A DNA stretch of 64,000 nt from Chloroflexota bacterium (GCA_022826485.1 JAJDUU010000035.1:124001-188000); one strand, 5' to 3'. Positions 1-8,990 are shown, numbered from the stretch's first letter. Numbers and translations are program-made. The notes: generated from the letters alone by a model not told the origin.

Positions 1-1220
1 GCTACATGGCCCGGCCGCGCAGGCGGTGGATCTATATCGCCTGGGTCGCGCTGGGACTCTCGTTCGTGACCAAGGAGAACACCTACATCCACGGCGTGCT
101 GCTGGTCGGGCTGCTGGCCGGGTTCGTGATCGTGGCGTGGGCCGCGGCGCGGCGTCCGTCGCGGAAGACCTCGCCGGTGGTGGGCGGGATTCACTCGGCC
201 ATGACCCACCTGCGCCGCGACGCGGAGCACCTCGTCTACGGCTTCCTGATCTTCGTGCTCATCGCTTTCCTGTTCTACACCTCGTTTCTGACCAACCTGA
301 CGGGGTTTCGCGACGCCTTCGTCGACTCGGTGAACTATTGGGCGGCGGTCCACGAATCCGAGCGCGTCAACCAGCCGTGGTTTTACTACCCGATGTTCCT
401 GCTGGTCTATGAGCCGTTCGCGTTGCTCGTGGGCGCGTTCGCGCTCACCCGCCTGACCACGGCGCGCACGCCCCTGCCCTGGGTGCTGGCCCTGTGGGGC
501 GTCGTCGGCATGGGCATCTACTCGACGCTCGGCGAGAAGGCCCCCTGGCTGGTGCTGCACGTCATGTGGCCCTTCCTGGTGCTGGCAAGCTGGTATGCGG
601 GCCGCCGGCTGGAATCCAGTCAGCCGATCATGCTGCGCGCCGCCATGGCCGTGATGGTCGTCGGTCTACTCGCCTGGACCGTGCGCTTCGGCGTGCCGAC
701 CACCTACGAACGGGGAGACGTTCCCATCGACTTCGTGATGTACGTGCAAACGGCGCCCGACGCGCTGAAGGGCATCGACGCCATCGAGGCGTCCGGCCAG
801 GTCACCGGCGACGCCAACTACGTGCGGGCGGTGGTCGAACATGAGTTCGCCTGGCCGCTGGCGTGGTATTTGCGGAACTACCCGAACATCGCCTATGAGA
901 AAGAAGTGACGCTGGAAGAGGCGCTGAGCTCGCCGGTGGTGCTGTTGAAGAAAGATACGTCGGCGCGGTTGCGCCTGGATACCCACGGCTACTCCTCGGA
1001 GGTCCTGCCGCTGCGGCGCTGGTTCCCCGAGTTCGCCTATCGGGGCTGGACGCTTGGCTTCCTGGGCAAGTTCTTCAACGACCCCAAGGCCCGCGAGACC
1101 TTCTGGGATTGGCTCGTGCTGCGCGAGCGGACGCCCGTGCCCATCGGCAGCTTCGACTACGTGCTGCACGTGCGCGACGACGTGCGTCCCAGCCAGCCCC
1201 TGGGTGAGGTGGTCAAATGA
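1..1220 (+). CDS. TIGR03663/Agl23-like membrane protein, 5' truncated
   Basis: Multi-spanning membrane protein whose reading frame is already open at base 1, so the N-terminus lies outside the window. At least 404 residues are visible, with about seven hydrophobic segments in the first 230 and then a soluble C-terminal part. A lysine-glutamate motif after an early membrane segment (KENTYIHG) and a GEKAPWLVLH motif before a later one resemble the TIGR03663 family, glycosyltransferase-39-like proteins annotated as flippase activity-associated Agl23. The role is inferred: polyprenyl-sugar handling in the membrane. It overlaps the next gene by 4 bp (ATGA), so the two are probably co-translated. 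Confidence 0.75.
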   Translation, partial: YMARPRRRWIYIAWVALGLSFVTKENTYIHGVLLVGLLAGFVIVAWAAARRPSRKTSPVVGGIHSAMTHLRRDAEHLVYGFLIFVLIAFLFYTSFLTNLTGFRDAFVDSVNYWAAVHESERVNQPWFYYPMFLLVYEPFALLVGAFALTRLTTARTPLPWVLALWGVVGMGIYSTLGEKAPWLVLHVMWPFLVLASWYAGRRLESSQPIMLRAAMAVMVVGLLAWTVRFGVPTTYERGDVPIDFVMYVQTAPDALKGIDAIEASGQVTGDANYVRAVVEHEFAWPLAWYLRNYPNIAYEKEVTLEEALSSPVVLLKKDTSARLRLDTHGYSSEVLPLRRWFPEFAYRGWTLGFLGKFFNDPKARETFWDWLVLRERTPVPIGSFDYVLHVRDDVRPSQPLGEVVK

Positions 1221-2542
1221 AGGTAGCCATCGTCGGGGCCGGCATCACCGGGCTCACCCTGGCCTACCTGCTCCGGCAGCGCGGCCATGCGGTGGAGGTG
1301 TTCGAGGCCGGCGGCGCGCCCGGCGGCGAGCTGGCGACGGTCGAGGTCGGCGGCGAGCCCATCGAGCGCTTCTATCACCACCTGTTCACCCACGACCGGT
1401 TCATGATTGGGCTCTGCGAGGAGCTCGGCATCGCGGATCGGCTGGACTGGCACGAGCCGTTGATGGGGTTCTACGCCGGCGAACGGGTCTACCCCTTCAC
1501 CTCGCCGCTCGACCTGCTGCGCTTCGGGCACCTGTCGCTGCCGTCCCGCGTGCGGCTGGGACTGGGAACCGTCCTGCTGCAGCGGCGCCGCAGCTACGCG
1601 GCGTTCGAGGATCGGACGGCGGCCGAGGTGATGCCGCGGTACACCGGGCGCGAGGCCTTCGAGAAGATCTTCCGACCGCTCCTCGAGGCCAAGTTCGACC
1701 GCCACTGGGAAGGCGTGTCCATGGCCTGGATGTGGGCCCGGCTCATGTCGCGCGCCCGCACCCGGACGCCCGACAAACGTCGCGAACGCCTGGGCTACTT
1801 CCGCGGCGGATTCCGCGTCGTGGTGGACGCGCTGGCGCGCACGATCACCGAACGCGGGGTGGGGCTGCATCTGCGCTCGCCGGTCCAGGAGGTGTCCATT
1901 GGCTCGCCTGGCGCCCCGGCGCTGCGCGTCGGCGGCCAGCCAATCGATGCCGACGCCGTGGTGGCGACCGTGGGCCTGCCGATCATCCGGCGCATCCTGC
2001 CCGAGGAGCGACGCGACTTCACCAACTCCCTGGCAGCCACGAACTATGTCGGCGCCTGCGTGGTCCTGATGGAGATCGAGCGCCAGCTTTCGGAGTATTA
2101 CTGGACCAACATCGGCGACCGCGGCCTGCCCTTCGCCGGGCTGATCGAGCACACCAATATGGTCGAACGCGAGCGCTACGGCGGACAGCGGCTGCTCTAC
2201 GTCAGCAACTACCTGCCGCCGGAGCATGAGTTCTTCCATATCGACGACGACGACCTGATCGACCGGTTCGTCGAGCCGATCCAGCGAGTTTTCCCGCGCT
2301 TCGCGCGCGAGCAGATCGGGCGCTCGTGGGTCTCGCGCGATCCGGTGGCGCAGCCGGTGATCGCGGCCGGATACCAGCGGCGCAAGCCGGCCTATCGCTC
2401 GCCGATTCCCGGCTTCTACATCTGCAACACGTCGCAGATATATCCCGAAGACCGAGGCACCAACTACAACGTGCGCATCGCCCGCGAGTGCGTGAACGTG
2501 CTCGACGGCGACGCCGCGGAGCTGACGGGCCGCCAGCGCTAG
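1217..2542 (+). CDS. FAD/NAD(P)-dependent oxidoreductase, amine-oxidase/PPOX-like
   Basis: A 441-aa flavoprotein beginning with a classical Rossmann dinucleotide-binding motif (VGAGITGLTLAYLLRQRG, near residues 5-22) followed by the acidic FEAGG strand end. The overall pattern is that of the NAD(P)-binding protoporphyrinogen-oxidase/phytoene-desaturase-like group often found beside glycosyltransferase-like genes. The ATG overlaps the stop of the upstream membrane protein by 4 bp, which argues for a shared transcript and function in lipid-linked sugar or isoprenoid chemistry. The substrate cannot be told from sequence. Confidence 0.75.
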   Translation: MKVAIVGAGITGLTLAYLLRQRGHAVEVFEAGGAPGGELATVEVGGEPIERFYHHLFTHDRFMIGLCEELGIADRLDWHEPLMGFYAGERVYPFTSPLDLLRFGHLSLPSRVRLGLGTVLLQRRRSYAAFEDRTAAEVMPRYTGREAFEKIFRPLLEAKFDRHWEGVSMAWMWARLMSRARTRTPDKRRERLGYFRGGFRVVVDALARTITERGVGLHLRSPVQEVSIGSPGAPALRVGGQPIDADAVVATVGLPIIRRILPEERRDFTNSLAATNYVGACVVLMEIERQLSEYYWTNIGDRGLPFAGLIEHTNMVERERYGGQRLLYVSNYLPPEHEFFHIDDDDLIDRFVEPIQRVFPRFAREQIGRSWVSRDPVAQPVIAAGYQRRKPAYRSPIPGFYICNTSQIYPEDRGTNYNVRIARECVNVLDGDAAELTGRQR

Positions 2543-2599
2543 GCGTCGGGATGTTGGGGGCGCCTTGGTGGGCGCCTGGATGTCGGGCCTCTCCCAGGG

Positions 2600-2745
2600 G
2601 TAAGGGCAGGCCTGAGACCTGCCCGACGCCGAGCATCCGGCGCGCTTTCAGGTTCGACCGGACTGGATTCCGGCCCCGTATCGAGTACGGGGCAGGCTCT
2701 TCGCCGGAATGACGGAGGGGTTACGCAGAGGTCTCCGAAGGCGGG
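2600..2745. repeat. Composite palindromic repeat, copy 1
   Basis: Most of the gene-free stretch 2543-2839. A hairpin with arms TTCCGGC (2668-2674) and GCCGGAA (2703-2709) encloses a second palindrome, CCCCGTA/TACGGGG, at 2674-2692. The flank carries a GACGCCGAGCATCCGGCGCGC-like module upstream and a GGAGGGGTTACGCAGAGGTC-like module downstream. Near-identical copies occur at about 21409-21520 and 62870-62960. Nothing in this stretch looks coding. Confidence 0.8.
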
Positions 2746-2839
2746 TATCCAACGGACCCACAACCTGTCGGTCCACGACTCGGGGCTCGTCAAAGGTAGG
2801 AGCGGGTTTCAAACCTGCCCGTGCGTCGGATGCGTCCGG

Positions 2840-3589
2840 TCAGCCGTTCTCCAGGAGCCGCAGGCGACCCTCGCCGCCGAGTTCCGGCACCGCCGGCGAC
2901 ACGTCCAACGCCGCGCAGTAGGGGACGTCGTCCCAGAGCCCCACGCCGACGAGGGCCTGCGCGCTCTGCGACTCCGCCAGCGCCGCCTCCGCGTCAGGCT
3001 GCGCCTGCGTCACCCGCAGCGCTACGGTCGCCGTCTCGTCGAGCTCCGTCTCGGGCCGCAGCTCCAGAATGCGCGACACGATGTCCCCCGCTGCATAGAC
3101 GTCATCGAGGGCCAGGGTTCCCTCCTTGCCGGCGCACACCACCGTCAACGATCCGCCCGCCGCCGTTTCCACGAGGCGTCGCGCGACGGCATCGCGGTTG
3201 CGCAAGGCGCCCACGAACGTCCGCCGGGCCGTAGACCAGCGGCGCAGGGCATTGGTGCCGTTGGTGGTGACGAACACCACCCGTTGGCCGGCGTAGGCGC
3301 CGGCGGACGCCTCGCGCGGCGAGTTGCCGAAGTCGTAGCCCTCGGGTCGCAGCCCGCCTTCCTCGCCGCCGAGCAGCGTGCCGGGTCCCAGCCGCGCCGC
3401 CGCCGCGCGGGCCGCCGCGTGGTCGGCCGCCAGCCAGACCTCGGGATCGCCGGCCCCGGCCAGCTCGATGAGCGTGGTGGAGGCGCGAATCACGTCGACC
3501 ACGGCGCACACGCCCGCCGGGTCGGGGTCGATGAGGTCGGGCGCCAGCGCCACGCGCAGCCGCGACGACCCGGAGGCGGGGCTATTCAT
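2840..3589 (-). CDS. comB: Probable 2-phosphosulfolactate phosphatase (ComB family)
   Basis: A 249-aa protein matching the ComB family, which dephosphorylates 2-phospho-3-sulfolactate; many bacterial members have no proven substrate. Family landmarks are visible: DVIRAST (residues 32-38), EGYDFGNSP ending near 91, TTNGT (108-112) and a later CAGKEG...DDVYAAG stretch. The frame is open for 90 codons upstream, but the ATG at 3589 puts the conserved core 30 residues from the start, as usual for the family. It stands alone and convergent to the oxidoreductase. Residence near a sulfur-assimilation cluster may be coincidental. Confidence 0.8.
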   Translation of the reverse strand: MNSPASGSSRLRVALAPDLIDPDPAGVCAVVDVIRASTTLIELAGAGDPEVWLAADHAAARAAAARLGPGTLLGGEEGGLRPEGYDFGNSPREASAGAYAGQRVVFVTTNGTNALRRWSTARRTFVGALRNRDAVARRLVETAAGGSLTVVCAGKEGTLALDDVYAAGDIVSRILELRPETELDETATVALRVTQAQPDAEAALAESQSAQALVGVGLWDDVPYCAALDVSPAVPELGGEGRLRLLENG

Positions 3590-3858
3590 CGACCGATGCC
3601 AACGGTGCGCGGTTTGTGATGACGCATGTGGCCCGAAAGTAGCCGATCGGGGCAACGGTCTGACGGGGGCGCATTGCGCGCCGATCAACCGGCCCGAGCG
3701 GTCGCCGACGGCGAGTTGGGACACTGATAGCGGCGGCGGGGTGGCTTTTGTAGTATTCGCTACGAAGCGGCACGTGCGCTCGGCTTGGCCCGGAGGTGGC
3801 GCGTCCCCTTCGCGGCCGTCGCCGTTGATATCGCAGCCAAACCTGGAGGCAAGCGTCA

Positions 3859-4746
3859 ATGTTGAATCCCGCTGCCCGAATCCATGTTCCCTCCGGTTGG
3901 CCGCGGCGGATGCGCCGGCGCATCGCCCAGGGCGGCCTGTCGCTGCTGGTCATCGGCTGTTTGGCGGTTGCCGCGTTCGCCTGCGGCGAATCCGAGTCGG
4001 ATGCTGCGCCCGCCCCGGAGGCCGCGCCTGCCCAAGCGGACGCAGCTACCGCCGCGCCTGAGCCAACCGCAGCCCCCACCCCAACTCCTGCTCCGACCCC
4101 CACGCCAACTCCGGCGCCGACCCCAACGCCGACGCCGACTCCCCTGACCGAGGCCGACGTGCTCCAGCGCGCGGGCGCCGTGATGGGCGGCCTCAAGACG
4201 TTCGATTTCGCGCTGACGCATGAGGTGGGCGCCAGCGAGTTCCTGCCCGGACTGGCGGTCGAGGAGGTGAAGGGCCAGCTCGAGATCCCCGACAAGCTGA
4301 GCGTGGAGTTCTCCGGTCTGTTTGGCGACATTCCCATCCAGGTCAAGCTCATCAAGGTCGGCGACCTGCACTACATCACCAACCCGCTCACCGGGGTCTG
4401 GGAAGAGGTCCCGGCGGCGAACTCTCCCGTCGGCTTCTTCAGGCCCGAGGAGGGGATAGCCGCGGTGATGACGTCGATCGAGGCCACCTTCGACGGGCCC
4501 GAGGGCGAGGTATTCAGTCTCTCCGGGACCCTGCCCGCCAGTGCCTTCGCGGCGCTGATCGGCGACACCCTCGAGGGCGCTGTCGTTGACGTGAACATCG
4601 AGATCGATGCCGACAGCTTCCACCTGGTCAAGATCCGGTTCGCCGGTCAGGTCAGCCCGCTCGACGACCCGAGCGTCATACGGGTGGTCGAGTTGTCGCG
4701 GTTCGGCGAGTCCGTCTCGATCGAGGCCCCCGACACCGGTTCCTAA
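3859..4746 (+). CDS. LppX/LprG-like lipoprotein
   Basis: A 295-aa secreted lipoprotein. The N-terminus has a basic stretch, a hydrophobic core and a lipobox ending at Cys42 (VAAFAC). A Pro/Thr/Ala-rich linker (about 55-95) with alternating PTP units tethers a C-terminal domain of about 200 residues. That domain resembles the LppX_LprAFG fold of actinobacterial triacylglycerol/lipoglycan carriers. An SD (GGAGG) lies about 7 bases before the ATG. The next gene encodes a P55-like MFS exporter, the same order as the mycobacterial lprG-P55 operon. Lipid carriage across the envelope is therefore the likely role; this rests on family resemblance plus context. Confidence 0.75.
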   Translation: MLNPAARIHVPSGWPRRMRRRIAQGGLSLLVIGCLAVAAFACGESESDAAPAPEAAPAQADAATAAPEPTAAPTPTPAPTPTPTPAPTPTPTPTPLTEADVLQRAGAVMGGLKTFDFALTHEVGASEFLPGLAVEEVKGQLEIPDKLSVEFSGLFGDIPIQVKLIKVGDLHYITNPLTGVWEEVPAANSPVGFFRPEEGIAAVMTSIEATFDGPEGEVFSLSGTLPASAFAALIGDTLEGAVVDVNIEIDADSFHLVKIRFAGQVSPLDDPSVIRVVELSRFGESVSIEAPDTGS

Positions 4747-4832
4747 GGAGCCCGTGGTCCACGGAGCACGGCCCCGAGGGATGCCCATGAGCGCCTGCCG
4801 AGCCGGCATTCGACGGCCGGCGAGGACCTAGC

Positions 4833-6350
4833 GTGTTCCGCGTCTCTCCCTACGTCGCGATCATCCCCGTCTGCCTGGGGGTATTCGTCGCCGCCGACGA
4901 TCAGACGGTGATGGTCACGGTGCTGCCGGACATCATGTTCGACTTCCGCATCCCGCCGATTGAGCTCGACTACGCGTCGTGGACCATCACCGCCTACCTG
5001 TTGGGCTACGTGGCCGCCATGCCGCTGATCGGCAGCATGTCGGACGCCTTCGGCCACCGCCGCATGTTCGCCATCGCCACGGTGTTTTTCATGCTGTGCT
5101 CGGCGGTGGCCGCGCTGTCGCCCAGCCTGCCGTTCCTGATCGGCATCAGGGTGTTCCAGGCCGTGGGCGCCGGGGCGATGCTGCCGATCGCCATCGCGGT
5201 GGTCGGCGACCTGTTCCCGCGGGGCGGACGCGGTCTCGCGCTGGGCATCGTGGGCGCCTCGGCGGAGGCGGGCGGCGTCATCGGTCCGCTGTGGGGCGGC
5301 CTGGTCGCGCGCTTCCTGGATTGGCCCTGGGTCTTCTGGATGAATCTGCCGCTGGGCGCGCTCGTCCTGATCGCGCTCTTCCTGCTGCTGGGACCGAGCC
5401 CGAGGTTCAAGTCCTCGCTGGACTATGTGGGCGGTTTCTTCATCGCCGTGGCGCTGGCTTCGCTCACGCTCGGGCTCTCGCGCATCGACCGGCTGGACCT
5501 GGGGATGCTCGGGCTATTGGCGCTCACGGCGGTGGCTTTGGCCGCCTTCATCTACCGCCAGCGGACGGCGGCGGTGACCCTGCTGCCCAACTCGATGTTC
5601 CGCAGCCGCACGGTCGTGATGGCCAACCTGGCCCACTTGATGGTCGGCGTGGCGCTGATCATCGGCATGGTGACCATTCCCATCATGACCACCTATCTGA
5701 TCGGTCACTCGCCGCTCGAAGGCGGCCTCCGGCTCATGCGCATGACGGTGGCGATGCCGTTCGGGGCGGTGATCGGCGGGCTCGCCTGCCAGCGCATCGA
5801 CTACCGCATCCCCAGCGTGGTCGGCCTGATCCTGGTGGCCATCGGCTACGGCTTCATGACCACCTGGGACCTGAGCGTGGCCGATCCCCAGCTCACGATC
5901 CACCTTGCGCTTGCCGGCCTCGGATTCGGCCTGCTCATCGCCCCCATCGCCCTGGGCGCCACCGAGCCCGTGGGCCAGGGCGACCGCGGCGCTGCGGCGG
6001 GGGCGGTGACGGCGATGCGGCTGGTGGGCATGACCCTCGGCCTGGCGGCGATCACGGCCTGGGGGTCCCAGCGGTTCTCGCTGCTCGTGGCCGGCATCCC
6101 GATGCCCGTGCCCCAGGAGGGCGAGGCGATCGAGGTCTCACGCCAACGGGTGGCAGAGTTCCAGGAGACCCTCACCAACATCGGCATGGACGTGTTCGTC
6201 ACCTTCTTCGCCGTCGCGGCCGTCGTCGCCGCCCTCGGCATCCTCCCCGCCATCCTCATGACCTGGAACCGCGCCCGCAGCCGCGAGATCGACCAGATGG
6301 AGCCGGGCGACACGGAACCTGAGGCGCCCGGACAGCCCCAGACCGCGTGA
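4833..6350 (+). CDS. MFS transporter, DHA2/P55-like exporter
   Basis: A 505-aa major facilitator with about 14 hydrophobic segments, GTG start with GAGGA eight bases upstream. TM1 carries an acidic pair (D22-D23) followed by QTV, motif A is GSMSDAFGHRR (67-77), and the TM5/TM6 area has the DHA2 motif GPLWGG...WPWVFWMNLPLG. The stretch WTITAYLLGYVAAMPLIG recalls the equivalent segment of mycobacterial P55 (Rv1410c), compared from memory. Preceded by the LprG-like lipoprotein, it probably exports lipid or drug substrates in partnership with it. Confidence 0.85.
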   Translation: MFRVSPYVAIIPVCLGVFVAADDQTVMVTVLPDIMFDFRIPPIELDYASWTITAYLLGYVAAMPLIGSMSDAFGHRRMFAIATVFFMLCSAVAALSPSLPFLIGIRVFQAVGAGAMLPIAIAVVGDLFPRGGRGLALGIVGASAEAGGVIGPLWGGLVARFLDWPWVFWMNLPLGALVLIALFLLLGPSPRFKSSLDYVGGFFIAVALASLTLGLSRIDRLDLGMLGLLALTAVALAAFIYRQRTAAVTLLPNSMFRSRTVVMANLAHLMVGVALIIGMVTIPIMTTYLIGHSPLEGGLRLMRMTVAMPFGAVIGGLACQRIDYRIPSVVGLILVAIGYGFMTTWDLSVADPQLTIHLALAGLGFGLLIAPIALGATEPVGQGDRGAAAGAVTAMRLVGMTLGLAAITAWGSQRFSLLVAGIPMPVPQEGEAIEVSRQRVAEFQETLTNIGMDVFVTFFAVAAVVAALGILPAILMTWNRARSREIDQMEPGDTEPEAPGQPQTA

Positions 6351-6457
6351 CGGACGACGCGCGGGACTCCGCGGAATTGCTGCGAGTCGCCATGCGACCC
6401 GTGGGGGAGGGTTGGACGGTGACCTACGACCCGAATCGCGCCGTGGAGCTGCTCTAG
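6347..6457 (+). CDS. Possible 36-aa coupled small ORF
   Basis: A GTG at 6347 overlaps the stop of the MFS gene (GTGA) and opens a 36-codon frame ending in TAG at 6455-6457, with a C-terminal ending VTYDPNRAVELL. The overlap geometry is that of translational coupling. It may be a real small protein or the remnant of a third operon gene truncated where the AT-rich restriction-modification DNA begins just downstream. I do not recognise the sequence. Confidence 0.3.
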   Translation: MTDDARDSAELLRVAMRPVGEGWTVTYDPNRAVELL

Positions 6458-6669
6458 CTGGGTACACCACATCCGTATGTGCCCCTTTTCTTGGAAATGC
6501 AAGTAGCAGCCATCCGTAACGTGCTGAACGGAGCCGGACCGCAGTGGCGGAGCCCCCTTACGGTAGTATCTTTGACATTGCAGCCAATCTCCGCCAGCGA
6601 AGTAGGACGTCGCCAGGGCGATTCAACAAACCCCACTGCGGGTTTCGAGGATTATCACGAGACTGGACA

Positions 6670-8493
6670 ATGAACGAGCGAAAGACAGAAGATCTTGTTG
6701 ACCAACGGCTGCGTGACCGCGGCTATTACGTAGCCGACCGCAAGATCATCGTCGAAAAGCAGACCAGCGAGACTCCGCGCGTCCAGAAACTTCTCAAGAA
6801 CGCTTCGAAGCGCGGGCACGGCGTCGGGAAACCCGAATTCTTGATCCGATCCCAGGCGGCCGCCAATTTTATCATTGTAATTGAATGCAAAGCAGATCCA
6901 AAGAAGCATGTCAGCGTCACACGAAACAACTACGCTGACTACGCGGTCGATGGCGTGCTCCTCTATGCCTCATGCCTGGCCAGGGGCTTCGACGTTTTAG
7001 CAATTGCTGTGAGCGGGCAAGACGATCGCACCCTCAGGATTTCTCACTTCTGGCATCTACGCGGCAGCCCGAAGGCCGTTGACTGGACGGACGAGAGCGA
7101 AATCCTGTCATTCGATGACTATCACCAAGCGTTTATCCACAGCGATGCAAAGTTCCGTCAGGACTATGACACCCTGGTGGCTTTCAGCCGATCACTCAAC
7201 AACCAACTTCAGGCCAAGAAGATTACGGAGGCTGAGCGAGGATTCCTCATAAGCGGCATCCTAATCGCCCTCAACAATTCAGCGTTCAAGCAGAGCTATC
7301 ACCTTCATGCCACCGCAAGGCAACTCGGTGCTAGCTTGACAGACACCATCCGCGGGGAGTTTGAGCATGCAAATCTATCTGAGGACAGGCGCAAGGACCT
7401 CTCGCAAGCTTTCTCGTTCATCTCACTTTCCCCGCCACTGATTGAAGACTTTGACTTTTTTGTATCGCTAATCCGAAGTACCGACGAGAGCATCAACAGT
7501 TTTATGAAGACACATGAGTACTATGACACTATAGGGCAGTTCTATGTGGAATTTTTGCGCTATGCAAACAACGACAAAGGTCTTGGTATCGTCCTAACGC
7601 CAGCACACATTGCCGATTTGTTTAGCGAATTAGCGGGCGTTGACAAAAATAGCGTTGTATTCGATAACTGCTGTGGGACAGGCGGTTTGCTAATAGCAGC
7701 GATGAGAGCCATGATCCGGGATGCTGGCGCAGATCAAGCGGTCCAACGGCGGATCAAGAACGAGCAGCTCTTTGGGATTGAATTTCAGCCGAAGATTTAT
7801 GCGCTTGCGGTCTCTAACATGGTTCTGCACGGGGATGGAAAGACGAACGTCCTTCGTGCCAACTGCTTCGACGATCCGACAGCATCGATGGCGGTCCACA
7901 GGCCCTCGGTCGGCCTTCTGAATCCGCCGTACAAGAACAAAGAGATTTCGGAAGACAGAGAGGAGCTTGAGTTTGTATTGAATAATCTCGATCTGTTGGA
8001 GCCTGGTGGTACGTGCGTCGCTATTGTCCCAATCACCTGCGCCACCGCGCCATCGGGGGTCATCGGACAATGGAAAGAGACGTTGATGTCACGCCATACG
8101 CTCGAGGCAGTCATGTCAATGCCGATTGATCTCTTTCACAACTCAAAAACAACGGTCGTGACGTGCATAATGGTATTCACGGCCCATCGGCCTCATGCGC
8201 AGGGAAAGAAGACTTGGTTTGGCTATTGGCGCGACGACGGATTTATTAAGACTAAGCATCGTGGGAGAGTTGACATGAATGGCACGTGGCAGGACATCAA
8301 GCGACAGTGGGTAACGTCCTTTCGAAATCGCGAGGTGATTCAGGGACAAAGTGTGATGCGAGAAGTCCGGCATTCAGACGAGTGGTGTGCGGAGGCGTAT
8401 ATGGATGTAAACTATGCGGCGATCGGCGCAAGTGAGTTGACGCGATTCGCTAAGCGACGAGCAATTGCGTTGCTTACGATTTCAGCCAGATAG
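6670..8493 (+). CDS. Restriction nuclease-N6-adenine methyltransferase fusion (type IIG/IIB-like)
   Basis: A 607-aa protein joining cutting and modifying functions. The N-terminal domain has a PD-(D/E)XK-like pattern (P55-E56, then E72-C-K74 in VIECKAD). The central class I methyltransferase has motif I (FDNCCGTGG, from about 331) and the catalytic NPPY at 418-421, typical of N6-adenine methylation. The C-terminus (WCAEAYMD...) ends like HsdM-type proteins. The ATG at 6670 is preferred over an upstream one at 6544 because conserved sequence begins here. It is followed by a specificity protein after 11 bp. Bases are clearly AT-richer than the neighbours, suggesting transfer. Length is close to that of the BcgI A subunit. 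Confidence 0.85.
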   Translation: MNERKTEDLVDQRLRDRGYYVADRKIIVEKQTSETPRVQKLLKNASKRGHGVGKPEFLIRSQAAANFIIVIECKADPKKHVSVTRNNYADYAVDGVLLYASCLARGFDVLAIAVSGQDDRTLRISHFWHLRGSPKAVDWTDESEILSFDDYHQAFIHSDAKFRQDYDTLVAFSRSLNNQLQAKKITEAERGFLISGILIALNNSAFKQSYHLHATARQLGASLTDTIRGEFEHANLSEDRRKDLSQAFSFISLSPPLIEDFDFFVSLIRSTDESINSFMKTHEYYDTIGQFYVEFLRYANNDKGLGIVLTPAHIADLFSELAGVDKNSVVFDNCCGTGGLLIAAMRAMIRDAGADQAVQRRIKNEQLFGIEFQPKIYALAVSNMVLHGDGKTNVLRANCFDDPTASMAVHRPSVGLLNPPYKNKEISEDREELEFVLNNLDLLEPGGTCVAIVPITCATAPSGVIGQWKETLMSRHTLEAVMSMPIDLFHNSKTTVVTCIMVFTAHRPHAQGKKTWFGYWRDDGFIKTKHRGRVDMNGTWQDIKRQWVTSFRNREVIQGQSVMREVRHSDEWCAEAYMDVNYAAIGASELTRFAKRRAIALLTISAR

Positions 8494-8504
8494 CGTTAGA
8501 GGAA

Positions 8505-8990
8505 ATGGATCTTATTGAGCTCGACGGTATATTCGCTGTTGAGCATGGAAACAAGCGCGATTTGAATAAGATGGATCAGTGTAGCGGCGATGACGACGAT
8601 GCAGTGGTGTTCGTCGGCAGGTCAGGGGAGCGGAATGGATTCGCGGCGTTTGTGAAGGAAATGGCGGATCCGAAGCCTTATGAGGGTGGACTGATTACCG
8701 TTGCATTGGGAGGGTCAGCACTCTCGTCATTCGTTCAATCGCGCCCGTTCTATACGGCCCAGAACGTTGACGTATTAGTGCCTCGGACGGCTATGTCGTT
8801 GGATATGAAACTCTATTACTGTCTGTGTATCGAAATGAACCGATTTAGGTACAGTACGTTTGGTCGAGAGGCTAACCGTACCCTCAGTAGGCTGTTGGTG
8901 CCAACAATTGAGGATGTTCCTGAGTATGCTGAGGGTGCTACTCAGCGTGCTACTGATGAATTGTATCGAGAGTTGGTCGCGCTGAGCTAG
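8505..8990 (+). CDS. Single-TRD DNA specificity subunit
   Basis: A 161-aa protein resembling one target-recognition domain of Methylase_S/TaqI-like specificity modules. Visible are a glycine-rich strand ITVALGGSALSSF, the FYTAQNVDVLVP segment, and YYCLCIEMNRFRYSTFGREA near the C-terminus. It would direct the upstream nuclease-methyltransferase to its site. Only one TRD is present, where type I HsdS has two, so it may dimerise or recognise a short or asymmetric site. The start lies 11 bp after the upstream stop with AGAGGA almost abutting the ATG. Composition is as AT-rich as its partner. Confidence 0.7.
   Translation: MDLIELDGIFAVEHGNKRDLNKMDQCSGDDDDAVVFVGRSGERNGFAAFVKEMADPKPYEGGLITVALGGSALSSFVQSRPFYTAQNVDVLVPRTAMSLDMKLYYCLCIEMNRFRYSTFGREANRTLSRLLVPTIEDVPEYAEGATQRATDELYRELVALS

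Noticed and set aside
2840-3234. Long Arg/Pro-rich open frames on the plus strand opposite comB and elsewhere
   Set aside because: They are antisense shadows in high-GC DNA with no family motifs; comB on the minus strand explains the region.
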